A DNA stretch of 64,000 nucleotides. Origin: Gracilibacillus caseinilyticus. Lineage in GTDB: Bacteria; Bacillota; Bacilli; Bacillales; Amphibacillaceae. The stretch is from positions 2,356,001-2,420,000 of the forward strand of contig NZ_CP095072.1 of assembly GCF_022919115.1 (NCBI RefSeq). The letters run 5' to 3'. Shown here piece by piece: positions 1 through 8,771 of this stretch (position 1 is the first letter of the stretch; the number at the start of each line of letters is the position of its first letter). The notes under the pieces were generated by a model. The model had not been told where the DNA came from. It saw nothing but the letters and a program-made list of their open reading frames with translations, and ran no database searches. The position numbers and the translations under genes are program-made.

Positions 1-1
1 G

Positions 2-1006
2 GTTCCTCATGCTTCGGTGGAGAAAATGAAGGAAGTATCCAATGCCATTCTGGCTGTCTTTTCCAGTTCTTTTCACCTGGAACAATACGAAGTTAGTCTG
101 ACGCCCAGTATAGGCATCAGCTTTTATCCGGAAGATGCGTTGACTGAAGAGCAGCTGATGAAGCATGCTGATGCGGCGATGTATCAGGCAAAGCGTCTCG
201 GTAAGAATCGTTACTACTTTTTTGATGAAGTATTGCACCGACGAATCATGCGTAAGCTGACCTTAGAGATGAAACTAGAAAAGGCAATAGTGGAGGATCA
301 ATTTACGCTGGTTTATCAGCCGATTGTCCGTCTTGCCTCTGATACGCCGGTTGGGGTGGAAGCATTGGTAAGATGGGATCATCCGACTATGGGGGATGTA
401 TCGCCAACGGAATTTATTCCGGTTGCAGAGGAAACCGGCCAAATACATAAAATTGGGGAATGGGTTTTACGTAAGGCTTGTCTGGAGATAAAACAGCTGC
501 ATGAAGCGGGCTACCATGACTTAACCGTGGCCGTGAATGTGTCGCCAAAACAGCTAGAGCGTCGTTTTGTGAAAACAGTGGAAAATGTCTTGGAAGAAAC
601 CGGATTACCGCCACAATACCTGGAATTAGAAATCATTGAGAGTCTCATGCAAAATATTGATACGTCAAAAATGATACTGCAGTCCTTGCATGATTTAGGA
701 ATCGGTATTGTGATTGATGATTTCGGCACAGGGTATTCCTCACTCTATCTGCTAAAGGAGCTGCCGATCGATAAATTAAAGATCGATAAACATTTCATTA
801 AAGGTGTAGAGGACAAAACCAGTTTGGCAATTGTCAAAACAATGGTCGATATTGGTGCCAATCTTCATTTGAAGGTAGTGGCGGAAGGAATCGAAGCGGA
901 GTGGCAGCGAAATATTTTACATCGTCTGTATTGTGATTATGGACAAGGTTATTATTACTCGGAGCCCGTTTCCTTGAAGGATTTAAAAAAGTATATCCGA
1001 TCATAA
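2..1006 (+). CDS. GGDEF-EAL domain protein, 5' end outside window
   Basis: C-di-GMP signalling protein whose N-terminus lies upstream of the window; the frame is open from base 2, so the GTG at 17 is not a real start. Residues up to about 80 are the end of a GGDEF domain, including the usual ADAAMYQAK and GKNR stretch; the GGDEF motif itself is not in the window. The rest is a complete EAL phosphodiesterase domain. The expected metal and catalytic residues are visible: the E of VEALVRW, the N of VNVSPKQ, the E of LELEIIES, the DD of IDDFGTGYSS, the K of KIDK, the E of AEGIE and the Q of GQGYYYS. Hydrolysis of c-di-GMP is therefore likely; cyclase activity cannot be judged. Such proteins usually sit at the membrane behind PAS or other sensor domains. 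Confidence 0.93.
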   Translation, partial: VPHASVEKMKEVSNAILAVFSSSFHLEQYEVSLTPSIGISFYPEDALTEEQLMKHADAAMYQAKRLGKNRYYFFDEVLHRRIMRKLTLEMKLEKAIVEDQFTLVYQPIVRLASDTPVGVEALVRWDHPTMGDVSPTEFIPVAEETGQIHKIGEWVLRKACLEIKQLHEAGYHDLTVAVNVSPKQLERRFVKTVENVLEETGLPPQYLELEIIESLMQNIDTSKMILQSLHDLGIGIVIDDFGTGYSSLYLLKELPIDKLKIDKHFIKGVEDKTSLAIVKTMVDIGANLHLKVVAEGIEAEWQRNILHRLYCDYGQGYYYSEPVSLKDLKKYIRS

Positions 1007-1058
1007 TAATGTATCCGATCGGTGTGCATTGTTATAATAGAGGAGGAGGGATGATGAG

Positions 1059-1217
1059 TTGAATTTCTTTAAACGCTTATTTCAACCGGTAAAATGTGCA
1101 ATGTGTGGCAAGAAACCAGTCAAACCCACTTACTATTATAACGATCATGATGAGAAGGTGCCGGTCTGTTTCAAATGCGTAACATACGCAGAGAGACGGG
1201 CTTTTCGAAAAGCGTAG
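1059..1217 (+). CDS. 52-aa double-CxxC putative zinc-ribbon protein
   Basis: Small basic protein starting at TTG 1059, eight bases after a strong AGGAGGAGGG at 1041-1050. It has two CxxC pairs, CAMC near residue 13 and CFKC near residue 37, about 20 residues apart. This is the spacing of a small treble-clef or zinc-ribbon fold, so zinc binding is likely. The stop codon lies inside the left arm of a terminator hairpin. I do not recognise a named family, and a DNA- or RNA-binding role would be a guess. The ribosome binding site, the cysteine pattern and the terminator together argue that it is real. Confidence 0.72.
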   Translation: MNFFKRLFQPVKCAMCGKKPVKPTYYYNDHDEKVPVCFKCVTYAERRAFRKA

Positions 1218-1246
1218 AGTGTTGTTAGAAGCCTCTGCGTTTTTTC
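1208..1246 (+). terminator. Intrinsic terminator after the CxxC gene
   Basis: Stem CGTAGAG / CTCTGCG around a 13-base loop, followed by TTTTTT. It overlaps the stop codon of the small CxxC gene. Confidence 0.75.
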
Positions 1247-1298
1247 CTTATACGTCAGGTTTTGTAAACGAAGAATTTGATATAGAGGAGGAATGAAA

Positions 1299-2276
1299 AT
1301 GAAAGCAGTAATAACAAAAGAACCAGGTGGTGCAGATCAACTCACCTATGTTGAACAAAATGATCCAACAGTAGCTTCAGGAGATATGCTAATAGAAGTG
1401 CATGCTACAGCGGTGAATCGTACCGATATTTTAAACCGTGAAGGGAAAATAGGCTATGCGGAGAATCCGATCATTGGCGTCGAGATCGCTGGCGTTGTCG
1501 TAGATCCGAATGGCCATGATCAGTTTACCGTCGGAGAACGTGTGATGGGATTGGTCAACGGTGGTGGGTATGCAGAAAAAGTAGCCATGCCTGTTGATCG
1601 CGCGATGAGTATTCCATCCGATCTTTCGTTTGAACAAGCTGCAGCAATTCCGGAAGTGTTTTTGACCGCCTATCAAACGCTTTATTGGATCGGAAAATTG
1701 CAGAAAAGCGAAACCGTTCTGATTCATGCTGGTGGAAGTGGTGTCGGCACGGCGGCTATTCAACTAGCGAAGAAGCTGTCGAACGCCCGCGTTATCGTAA
1801 CTGCTGGATCGGAAGAGAAAGTAGATTTTTGCAAGAAGCTCGGAGCGGATGTTGCAATCAATTACAAAACACAGGCATTCGAAGAAGAAGTATTACAAGC
1901 AACCGACCAAAAAGGTGCCGATGTCATTCTTGATTTTGTCGGTGCGAGTTACTGGCAGAAAAACTATCGAAGTATCGCTGTTGACGGACGCTGGGTGCTA
2001 ATCGGTGTGTTAGGGGGCAGCAAGGTAGATTCCATTTCATTAATGGATTTGATGGCCAAACGAATTCAGCTCACCGGAACGTTGTTAACGCCAAGGAGTG
2101 ATCCGTATAAAGCAGAATTATCAGATGACTTTCTGAAAAAGACAAGTGAATATTTTGAGGATAAGTCGATCAAGCCGGTAGTGGATCAAGTATTTCCAAT
2201 TGAAGAAGTGGCAGATGCCCATCGCCATATGGAATCCAACAAAAACATCGGCAAAATTATTTTGAAAGTACGATAA
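1299..2276 (+). CDS. Zinc-type alcohol dehydrogenase-like / NADPH:quinone oxidoreductase
   Basis: Cytosolic medium-chain dehydrogenase/reductase of about 325 residues, the usual length for quinone-oxidoreductase or crotonyl-CoA-reductase-like members. The N-terminal GroES-like domain carries VNRTDILNREG and GVEIAGVV; the Rossmann domain carries HAGGSGVGTAAIQLAKK, the NAD(P)H loop. The structural-zinc cysteine cluster is absent, as in zinc-independent quinone reductases. The ATG at 1299 is preferred over the in-frame ATG at 1293, because 1293 is only one base from the GAGGAGG site while 1299 has normal spacing. The physiological substrate cannot be read from sequence. The aminotransferase gene follows 16 bases downstream, so the two are probably co-transcribed. 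Confidence 0.88.
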   Translation: MKAVITKEPGGADQLTYVEQNDPTVASGDMLIEVHATAVNRTDILNREGKIGYAENPIIGVEIAGVVVDPNGHDQFTVGERVMGLVNGGGYAEKVAMPVDRAMSIPSDLSFEQAAAIPEVFLTAYQTLYWIGKLQKSETVLIHAGGSGVGTAAIQLAKKLSNARVIVTAGSEEKVDFCKKLGADVAINYKTQAFEEEVLQATDQKGADVILDFVGASYWQKNYRSIAVDGRWVLIGVLGGSKVDSISLMDLMAKRIQLTGTLLTPRSDPYKAELSDDFLKKTSEYFEDKSIKPVVDQVFPIEEVADAHRHMESNKNIGKIILKVR

Positions 2277-2292
2277 AAGGGAGGCTGCTGGT

Positions 2293-3150
2293 GTGACGGA
2301 ATATATGTTATGGAACCATAAAATAGTGGAAAGAAAGCAGGAAAACGCGCTCGTATCTTTTGAAGACCGTGGTTATCAGTTCGGTGATGGTGTATATGAG
2401 GTAATCCGTTTATATGATGGTAAGTTCCATGTGTTAGATTGGCATTTAGACCGTCTTTTTTATTCGATGGAGCAGTTAGCCATTCGTCCACCTTTTTCAC
2501 GACTAGAGATCAAAGAGTTGTTGAAAAGACTTGTTGCGGCAAATGATTTTACAGTGGACGGAAAACTATATCTCCAAGTGACACGGGGAATGCAGCCACG
2601 CGACCATGTCTACGCAGAGGATCTGGATGCGATCTTTTATGCGACCGTAAACAAGTTCGATCAGCCTGTGGAGATGTGGGAGAACGGCGTACGTGTGACG
2701 TTACAGGAGGATATTCGCTGGCTTCGCTGTGATATTAAGTCTCTGAATTTATTAGGGAATGTGCTGGCGAGAACGAAGGCGCAGCGTAATGGATTCTACG
2801 AGCCGCTTTTTCACCGGGATGGAATTGTCAGAGAGTGTGGGGCTTCCAATTTTTATATGATAAAAGACGGAATGATACATACTCATCCTGCCAATAACTA
2901 TATTCTTGGCGGTATCACCAGAAAAAAGGTAATCAAGTTAGCGTCAGAGCTTGATATCCCAGTCGTGGAAGAAACGTTTACTGTCGATGAACTGCAAAAG
3001 GCAGATGAGTGCTTTTTGACTGCCACACCTATGGAAGTGGTGCCGGTCACACATATTGACGAGAATTCGGTTGGAAACCAAGCGGTCGGTCCAGTCACCA
3101 GACAGTTACAGCAATATTATCGCAAACGTGTCTATGACGACGTGGAATAA
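2293..3150 (+). CDS. dat: D-amino acid aminotransferase (class IV, PLP)
   Basis: PLP-dependent fold-type IV aminotransferase of 285 residues, the typical length for bacterial D-alanine aminotransferase. It interconverts D-alanine and 2-oxoglutarate with pyruvate and D-glutamate, which supplies peptidoglycan precursors. The N-terminal FEDRGYQFGDGVYEVIR, the PLP lysine in CDIKSLNLLGNVL and the cofactor-binding ECGASNFYMIKDG and LGGITRKKV segments are all present. CDIKSLN is more typical of D-amino acid than branched-chain enzymes. It starts at GTG 2293, eight bases after GGGAGG; the GTG two bases earlier runs straight into a stop. A strong terminator follows. Confidence 0.9.
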   Translation: MTEYMLWNHKIVERKQENALVSFEDRGYQFGDGVYEVIRLYDGKFHVLDWHLDRLFYSMEQLAIRPPFSRLEIKELLKRLVAANDFTVDGKLYLQVTRGMQPRDHVYAEDLDAIFYATVNKFDQPVEMWENGVRVTLQEDIRWLRCDIKSLNLLGNVLARTKAQRNGFYEPLFHRDGIVRECGASNFYMIKDGMIHTHPANNYILGGITRKKVIKLASELDIPVVEETFTVDELQKADECFLTATPMEVVPVTHIDENSVGNQAVGPVTRQLQQYYRKRVYDDVE

Positions 3151-3161
3151 TGTTCACAAAA

Positions 3162-3196
3162 ATGCCCACTTTTAACGTAGTGGGCATCATTTTTTT
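3162..3196 (+). terminator. Intrinsic terminator after dat
   Basis: Perfect stem ATGCCCACT / AGTGGGCAT with an 8-base loop, then C and a run of A and T ending in seven Ts. Confidence 0.85.
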
Positions 3197-3204
3197 GGTA
3201 AAGT

Positions 3205-3216
3205 TTGTGATATAAT
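3205..3216 (+). promoter_or_regulatory. Extended -10 promoter of the lactate permease gene
   Basis: TGATATAAT at 3208-3216 is a consensus extended -10 element. Transcription would start near 3223, which makes an ATG at 3223 leaderless and favours the downstream start at 3247. No good -35 box is visible. Confidence 0.6.
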
Positions 3217-3246
3217 GAACATATGACAGATAGTGAGGTGAGTGTG

Positions 3247-4896
3247 ATGATGACGATTGTAGCATTAACACCTATTTTGGCTGTTTTTCTCTTCTTGGTT
3301 ATACTTCGAATGCCTGCGATGAAGGCGATGCCAATTAGTCTGGTGGTGACAGCTGTTCTTGCCTTTTTCTTTTGGAAGGTCCCTGCCATTCAGATTAGTG
3401 CATCAATTATGGAAGGCGTTTTAATTGGTGTTTCTATTTTATACATCGTATTCGGTGCCATCTTATTATTAAATACATTACAAAAAAGTGGCGCCATTGA
3501 TACCATTCGAACTTTTTTCATGGGAGTAACTCCGGATCGACGCGTGCAGTCAATTCTGATTGCCTGGTTATTTGGCGCTTTTATTGAAGGATCTGCCGGA
3601 TTCGGTACACCAGCGGCAATTGTGGCTCCGTTGTTAGTTGTGCTGGGATTTCCACCATTGGCTTCCGTGGTGCTGGCGTTGATTGCGGACAGCAGTCCTG
3701 TTTCATTTGGCGCGGTTGGTACGCCGATAATTGTCGGTGTTCAGCAAGGATTAATGGAAGGCGGAGACATCGCACCGTTAGCGGCTAATTTTTTAGGAAC
3801 TACTTCGCTGGATACATACACCAAAACATTAGCCAGTCAAGTGATGCAGTTTGACCTTATTACAGGGACGATTATGCCATTGATTATGGTCGTCATCCTC
3901 ACCCGTTATTTCGGTGAAGAAAAATCTTGGAAACACGGCTTCGTCATATGGCGCTTTGCTTTGTTTGCTGGCCTCAGTTTTACTGTGCCGGCGTTCATTG
4001 TCGCAACGGTGATCGGTCCAGAGTTTCCGTCCATTGTCGGTGGTTTGGTCGGATTGGTGCTTGTCCTTTTTGCGATTAAGAAAGGGTGGATGCTGCCGAA
4101 AAGCCCTTGGGATTTTGGCAAACGTGAAACATGGCCAGCTGGATGGCTGGGGGATCTGGCCATTGCTGAAAAAGAAAAAATGCAATCCATGTCGTTAGTA
4201 AAAGCGTGGATGCCTTATTTATCACTTGGTGTATTATTAGTGCTGAGCAGATTGAACGCACTCCCATTCAAACAATGGCTGACAAGCGCTAAAGTAGGAT
4301 GGGAAAATATTTTTGGAACGACGATATCGGCCGTCTTTGAACCGCTATATTTACCTGGAACGATTTTTCTGGTCGTCGTGGTCATCACCTTTTTTTACCA
4401 TAAAATGAGTCTGGGCGCATTTGGCCAAGCATTGTCTGTGTCAGGAAAAACGTTAATCGGAACGTCGATTACGCTGTTCACCGCTGTTCCGATGGTGCGC
4501 ATTTTTATTAATTCCGGTGTGAATCATGCCGGATTGGAAAGCATGCCTGTCGAGCTCGCCTATCAAGCCTCGGGTTTACTAGGGAGCAGCTGGCCATTGA
4601 TGGCGCCGTTTATTGGTGCCCTAGGTTCCTTTATCTCTGGTAGTGCGACCTTTAGTAATATGATGTTCTCCTTATTCCAGTTTTCCGTTGCCGATCATGT
4701 TGGGCTCGATCCAACTCAGATCATCAGCCTGCAAGTTTTAGGTGCAAACGCTGGCAACATGATTTGCGCCGTTAATGTAGTAGCAGCAGCCTCCGTCGTT
4801 GGATTAATCGGAAAAGAAGGGCAAATCATCCGCATGACACTCATTCCAATGGTGATCTATTCCATAATCGCCGGCATATTCGCATTTCTCTGGTAA
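3247..4896 (+). CDS. lctP: L-lactate permease family transporter
   Basis: Polytopic membrane protein of about 549 residues in the LctP/LldP lactate permease family, an H+-coupled importer of L-lactate or glycolate. Family landmarks include [33 protein letters not shown], and the late [19 protein letters not shown] and [21 protein letters not shown] segments. Hydrophobic helices run the full length. I place the start at ATG 3247, preceded by GAGGTG, because the promoter -10 box puts the RNA 5' end near 3223. It is a single gene between two terminators. The exact organic acid is not certain. Confidence 0.93.
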   Translation: MMTIVALTPILAVFLFLVILRMPAMKAMPISLVVTAVLAFFFWKVPAIQISASIMEGVLIGVSILYIVFGAILLLNTLQKSGAIDTIRTFFMGVTPDRRVQSILIAWLFGAFIEGSAGFGTPAAIVAPLLVVLGFPPLASVVLALIADSSPVSFGAVGTPIIVGVQQGLMEGGDIAPLAANFLGTTSLDTYTKTLASQVMQFDLITGTIMPLIMVVILTRYFGEEKSWKHGFVIWRFALFAGLSFTVPAFIVATVIGPEFPSIVGGLVGLVLVLFAIKKGWMLPKSPWDFGKRETWPAGWLGDLAIAEKEKMQSMSLVKAWMPYLSLGVLLVLSRLNALPFKQWLTSAKVGWENIFGTTISAVFEPLYLPGTIFLVVVVITFFYHKMSLGAFGQALSVSGKTLIGTSITLFTAVPMVRIFINSGVNHAGLESMPVELAYQASGLLGSSWPLMAPFIGALGSFISGSATFSNMMFSLFQFSVADHVGLDPTQIISLQVLGANAGNMICAVNVVAAASVVGLIGKEGQIIRMTLIPMVIYSIIAGIFAFLW

Positions 4897-4924
4897 ACCT
4901 CACGAAAACTGTGGGGTTTTTTGT
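4895..4924 (+). terminator. Intrinsic terminator after lctP
   Basis: Stem AACCTCAC / GTGGGGTT followed by TTTTTGTG. It overlaps the stop codon. Confidence 0.75.
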
Positions 4925-5105
4925 GTGGATAGATAAGGAAAGCTTATGGACAACTTTTTGGGGAAGAGGAAGAAAGTGTCCGTAAGAAGGAATCTAATGC
5001 ACACTCTTCTTGAGAAACATACAAAAACAAGATCTAGGGAGGCTTCTTCCCGTCCACCTACTTTTGTATTACAATGAAAGAAAGTGTATGACGCTGGAGG
5101 TTGCT

Positions 5106-6959
5106 ATGGCTTGGATTTTATGGGCTTTTTTATCAATATTAATGGTGACAGCCCCTTTTCAAAAAGGATTATATTTTGATGCGGATTTTTACCCGGTACA
5201 CATTCTGATCTATTGCATCATGTTCGGATGGATCTTCCATATGATTCGTGCGAAACAGCTGGCAGTATGGGGATCATTCGCATTTCTTCTTATCATTCCG
5301 ATCTGTTATCTCGTGTCACTGATTCAGGCAGTTCATCCTCAAGGAGCATTTGACATGCTGTTTCGCTGGACGACGTATATCAGTTTTTTTCTATTATTAG
5401 TCTGGTGTATGGAAAAAAGGCAAGGGCTGAAAACGCTCATGCCTGTCATCTTCTACCTAAGCGGGATAGTAATCATGCTGCATATGCTGTTCAATCATTG
5501 GAGACTGCTGCAAAATGAGTTCGTTATCTATCAAGAGCGTTTTGCTGGAGTTTTTCAATATCCGAATACATTTGGCATGGTGATGGCAGCTTTCTGTTTG
5601 TTCGGTCTGATCATGCTGATGAAACAACATCCGATGTGGCTGACACTATTTTATGCTACTCCATTACCGCTTTTTTTTGCTAGTTTTCTAGCCTCCTACT
5701 CGCGAGGGATGCTGCTCGTGTTACCGGTCATTTGGCTGATCGGCATCTGCTTGCTCACATTCCGGCAGCAAGTCCGATATGCACTGGCATCCGTTCTCAC
5801 CATCGGCACAGGATATCTGATTTTTCTGACGTTTGATGTGGTACCGGTACTAATCTTATCCGTTGTCAGTGGGATGCTGATGTCACAGACAAAATCAATC
5901 CGAAAACAGCGGCATCGCTTACTTTTACCGGGAATTAGCCTGCTGCTTATCGTTCTGCTTGTAACCGACTTGTCGAAACAGGGATTCGTGTACCAGCATC
6001 TCCCGGTTAACTTCCAGGAAAAAGTGGCCAGTATCAGCAGCAGTTCAACTGCACAGGAGCGGCTCTTAATGTATGAGGATGTGCTCACTGCCAGTATGGA
6101 TTCGCCTTTGTTCGGACGTGGCGGCAACGCATGGGAATCGATCTACCGAAATTATCAGCAAGTTCCTTATCAAGCAAAAAAAATACATAATGAATACTTA
6201 GAAATGATAATAGATATAGGATATATAGGTTTCGTTCTTATCACCACCATTTTTATTTTTCTAATCATGGAAATCTGGCGAAAACGGCATCAGGATCCAC
6301 TTCATATTGCGGCGCTTCTCAGTTTACTAGTGATTTTTTCACATAGTCTAGTAGACTTTAACGCGGCATATGGCTTTGTTGGTTTGATGGTGTGCTGGTT
6401 ATTCTCGATGGCACTTTCTGATCGAAAGGTAAAGCAAATGTTCACGGTGCATCGCATAGCCTTGATCGTTTACGTATTTTTACTAGCCTTCACAACGGTA
6501 TATAGCACCCGCTTTATGTTAGCAGAAAAAATCTATCAACAATCACCATCACAAGCAATCGCCTATAATCCTTATCAAAAAAACTACTGGCTAGAGCTAG
6601 GCGCACCGGAACAGGTGGAAGGATTGGTAAAAACAGAGCCAGAGAATTCACAGGTCTGGTATCATGCCGGAAAGATTTTAGTATCAGATCACCAACGTGA
6701 ATTGGCACTTTCTTATTACAAAAAAGCTCTAATGCTGGACGATTATGATACGAATATTTACCGTGCGATTATTTTTTTATCATCCGAATTGACAACGGAT
6801 ACGAAGCAGTCTGTCTATGCGCAAGAGGCGATAAGAACATACGAAAAAATGCAACTAGCGTATCGGCAGATAGAAGAACATGATCATGGTGAAGCGCACA
6901 ATAATCGCGATTTTTTCATTCCGAATGCTGTTAATAAGGAAATAGAGAAGCTGCAGTAA
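5106..6959 (+). CDS. O-antigen ligase/polymerase-like membrane protein with C-terminal TPR-like region
   Basis: Integral membrane protein of about 617 residues. Roughly the first 480 residues form ten or more hydrophobic helices of the O-antigen ligase / Wzy_C type. The characteristic large outer loop carries SPLFGRGGNAWESIYRNYQQ and IHNEYLEMIIDIGYIG, containing the conserved histidine and RG region. The last 130 residues are soluble and helical with a TPR-like pattern (VWYHAGKILVSDHQRELALSYYKKAL). Such proteins join or polymerise lipid-linked glycans at the outer membrane face, here presumably an exopolysaccharide or teichuronic-type polymer. The start at ATG 5106 has GGAGG five bases upstream; two upstream in-frame ATGs lack ribosome binding sites. 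No other glycan genes are adjacent. Confidence 0.8.
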   Translation: MAWILWAFLSILMVTAPFQKGLYFDADFYPVHILIYCIMFGWIFHMIRAKQLAVWGSFAFLLIIPICYLVSLIQAVHPQGAFDMLFRWTTYISFFLLLVWCMEKRQGLKTLMPVIFYLSGIVIMLHMLFNHWRLLQNEFVIYQERFAGVFQYPNTFGMVMAAFCLFGLIMLMKQHPMWLTLFYATPLPLFFASFLASYSRGMLLVLPVIWLIGICLLTFRQQVRYALASVLTIGTGYLIFLTFDVVPVLILSVVSGMLMSQTKSIRKQRHRLLLPGISLLLIVLLVTDLSKQGFVYQHLPVNFQEKVASISSSSTAQERLLMYEDVLTASMDSPLFGRGGNAWESIYRNYQQVPYQAKKIHNEYLEMIIDIGYIGFVLITTIFIFLIMEIWRKRHQDPLHIAALLSLLVIFSHSLVDFNAAYGFVGLMVCWLFSMALSDRKVKQMFTVHRIALIVYVFLLAFTTVYSTRFMLAEKIYQQSPSQAIAYNPYQKNYWLELGAPEQVEGLVKTEPENSQVWYHAGKILVSDHQRELALSYYKKALMLDDYDTNIYRAIIFLSSELTTDTKQSVYAQEAIRTYEKMQLAYRQIEEHDHGEAHNNRDFFIPNAVNKEIEKLQ

Positions 6960-6980
6960 GTTAGTTGTTGGTGGTATGAT

Positions 6981-7008
6981 GAAACATGGAGGCGTTCTCC
7001 ATGTTTTT
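6981..7008 (+). terminator. Short terminator hairpin before the YesM-like kinase
   Basis: Stem AACATGGAG / CTCCATGTT, then TTT. The T run is short, so read-through is possible. Confidence 0.55.
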
Positions 7009-7018
7009 CATGCTAAAA

Positions 7019-7031
7019 TGAAAGCGCTTCA
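7019..7031 (+). promoter_or_regulatory. cre-like box upstream of the kinase gene
   Basis: TGAAAGCGCTTCA resembles the CcpA site TGAAAGCGCTTTCA but is one base shorter. It sits about 18 bases before the ATG. The missing base makes function uncertain. Confidence 0.35.
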
Positions 7032-7049
7032 AAAAGGGGGTGATACATC

Positions 7050-8771
7050 ATGAAAAGTCCTTTCTCATTTGAAAATATTAGCTTAAAGAATCGGATTTCC
7101 CTTGTCTTTGCGGTCAGTACCTTTCTGTTGCTCATGTGTACCATCATTATCTCTTATCAGTCTATGTCGAATATTTTGACCAATAAATTACATGATAGCT
7201 TCAGCAGTAATCTGAGACAAATCCGACTATCGATTGAGGACACGATCGATGATCTGAATTATGTAGCGCAGCAAATTGCCTTTTCGGAAAACATTGGCTA
7301 TAAACTGGAAAACTATTTACGGTATCCTCCGTCCTACGATAGAGTCAAAGTGTATGAGGATATCAAAAACGAGATTAATGTTATTACCTTCAGTAACCCC
7401 GGGATTGGTTTGTCTTTACTTTATAACAAGCAGCAGGATCATTACCTTTTTTACAATTATGGGGTCAAGCCGGATTTCTCACTCAGTCATGACCCATTGC
7501 TGGCAGAAGGTTATAATATGCACACCTATGGCCCGCATATTAGTATGGAAAAATACAAAGATAATCATGTGTTATCGACTTCAAGGAAATTAGATGTGAA
7601 TTTCTCGGACCAAATTTATATTTATTTGGAGTCGAATCTGGATTTCACCAATGATTTACTTGAAATAGGCAGTGTTATGAATAATGCTAACTACATGATG
7701 CTGGATGAAAACCAAAACATTATTTACAGTGAAAATGACTCCTTTCCTCGCAACAGTACATTTCCCAGTAACAGCAAAGGATATGGAAAACAGAATGGAT
7801 TTTACTGGTTTGAGGAATCAACGAAAAAAGGCTGGAGCATTGTCGCTTTAATTCCGATCGCAGAATACAATCAGGAAATGAACCAGTGGGCGATTCTTAT
7901 GCTGTATATTGCGATTCTTTTTGTACTTATCAGTTTGCTGGTGTCCTGGTTATTATGGAAGACGTTATATAAACCAATGAATCAATTCCGCCACGAAATA
8001 AAATTAATGGGAGATAATAATTTTCATTCAGAGGTAGTGAATACCAAAATACCAGAGTTCGTCGATTTAATCGATCATTTTCGGGATATGAGAGGACAAA
8101 TTGTTGAATTGATCCATGAGATTGAGAAAAAAGAGCGGATGAGGGCTGATTTAGAAGTAGAAAAATTAAAACATCAGATCAATCCACATTTTTTGATGAA
8201 CACATTGGACACGGCAAAATGGCTGGCGATTTCAGGCGATAAACAGGAGCTTACCAGTCTATTAACCTCCTTAAATAAATTGCTCCATTACAACATGGGG
8301 AAGCTGGGGATACTCTCCACCTTGGAAGACGAACTGGAATCAATGCAGCAATACTTAGTGTTACAGCAAATAAGATATGATTTTGAATTTGAGACGTTCC
8401 TTTTTGTAAAAGAAGAAGTATTACAAGCGCCTTTACCACGATTTATTTTGCAGCCCATTGTAGAAAATGCCTTGTATCATGGGTTAGTGGATGAAGGCAC
8501 GATTTTGATTACGGTAAAAATGGAAGCATTACAGCTCGTTATTGACATTGCCGATAATGGCAAAGGAATGACATCGCAACAAGTGGAAGAGCTGTTGCAT
8601 AAGCAAACCTTTAAGCAGACCAATCAAGGGATGGGAATTGGATTAAATTATGTAAAGCGTGTCCTGGCCAGGACGTATGGCCTTGATGCCAAGATCGAGA
8701 TAGTAAGTCATATTGGTAAAGGGACGGTTGTGACATTACGAATACCATATTTAAAGGGGGAGAAGGCATGA
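7050..8771 (+). CDS. YesM-type sensor histidine kinase, sugar module I
   Basis: Membrane sensor kinase of 573 residues. It has TM1 at about 17-38, an extracellular Cache-like sensor domain to about 279, TM2 at about 280-302, HAMP at about 303-355, a His_kinase domain with the H-box HQINPHFLMNTL (His near 378) and a HATPase domain with FILQPIVENALYHGL, DNGKGM and GMGIGL. This is the LytS/YesM class, which phosphorylates AraC-type response regulators and typically senses plant-wall oligosaccharides. The gene overlaps the regulator gene by four bases (ATGA), so translation is coupled. GGGGGTGA lies at normal spacing before ATG 7050. The sugar ABC genes immediately downstream are the likely regulon. 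Confidence 0.92.
   Translation: MKSPFSFENISLKNRISLVFAVSTFLLLMCTIIISYQSMSNILTNKLHDSFSSNLRQIRLSIEDTIDDLNYVAQQIAFSENIGYKLENYLRYPPSYDRVKVYEDIKNEINVITFSNPGIGLSLLYNKQQDHYLFYNYGVKPDFSLSHDPLLAEGYNMHTYGPHISMEKYKDNHVLSTSRKLDVNFSDQIYIYLESNLDFTNDLLEIGSVMNNANYMMLDENQNIIYSENDSFPRNSTFPSNSKGYGKQNGFYWFEESTKKGWSIVALIPIAEYNQEMNQWAILMLYIAILFVLISLLVSWLLWKTLYKPMNQFRHEIKLMGDNNFHSEVVNTKIPEFVDLIDHFRDMRGQIVELIHEIEKKERMRADLEVEKLKHQINPHFLMNTLDTAKWLAISGDKQELTSLLTSLNKLLHYNMGKLGILSTLEDELESMQQYLVLQQIRYDFEFETFLFVKEEVLQAPLPRFILQPIVENALYHGLVDEGTILITVKMEALQLVIDIADNGKGMTSQQVEELLHKQTFKQTNQGMGIGLNYVKRVLARTYGLDAKIEIVSHIGKGTVVTLRIPYLKGEKA

Noticed and set aside
1021..1040. TATAAT at 1033 as the promoter of the CxxC gene
   Set aside because: It would start transcription inside the ribosome binding site at 1041-1050, so the gene is more likely read from upstream.
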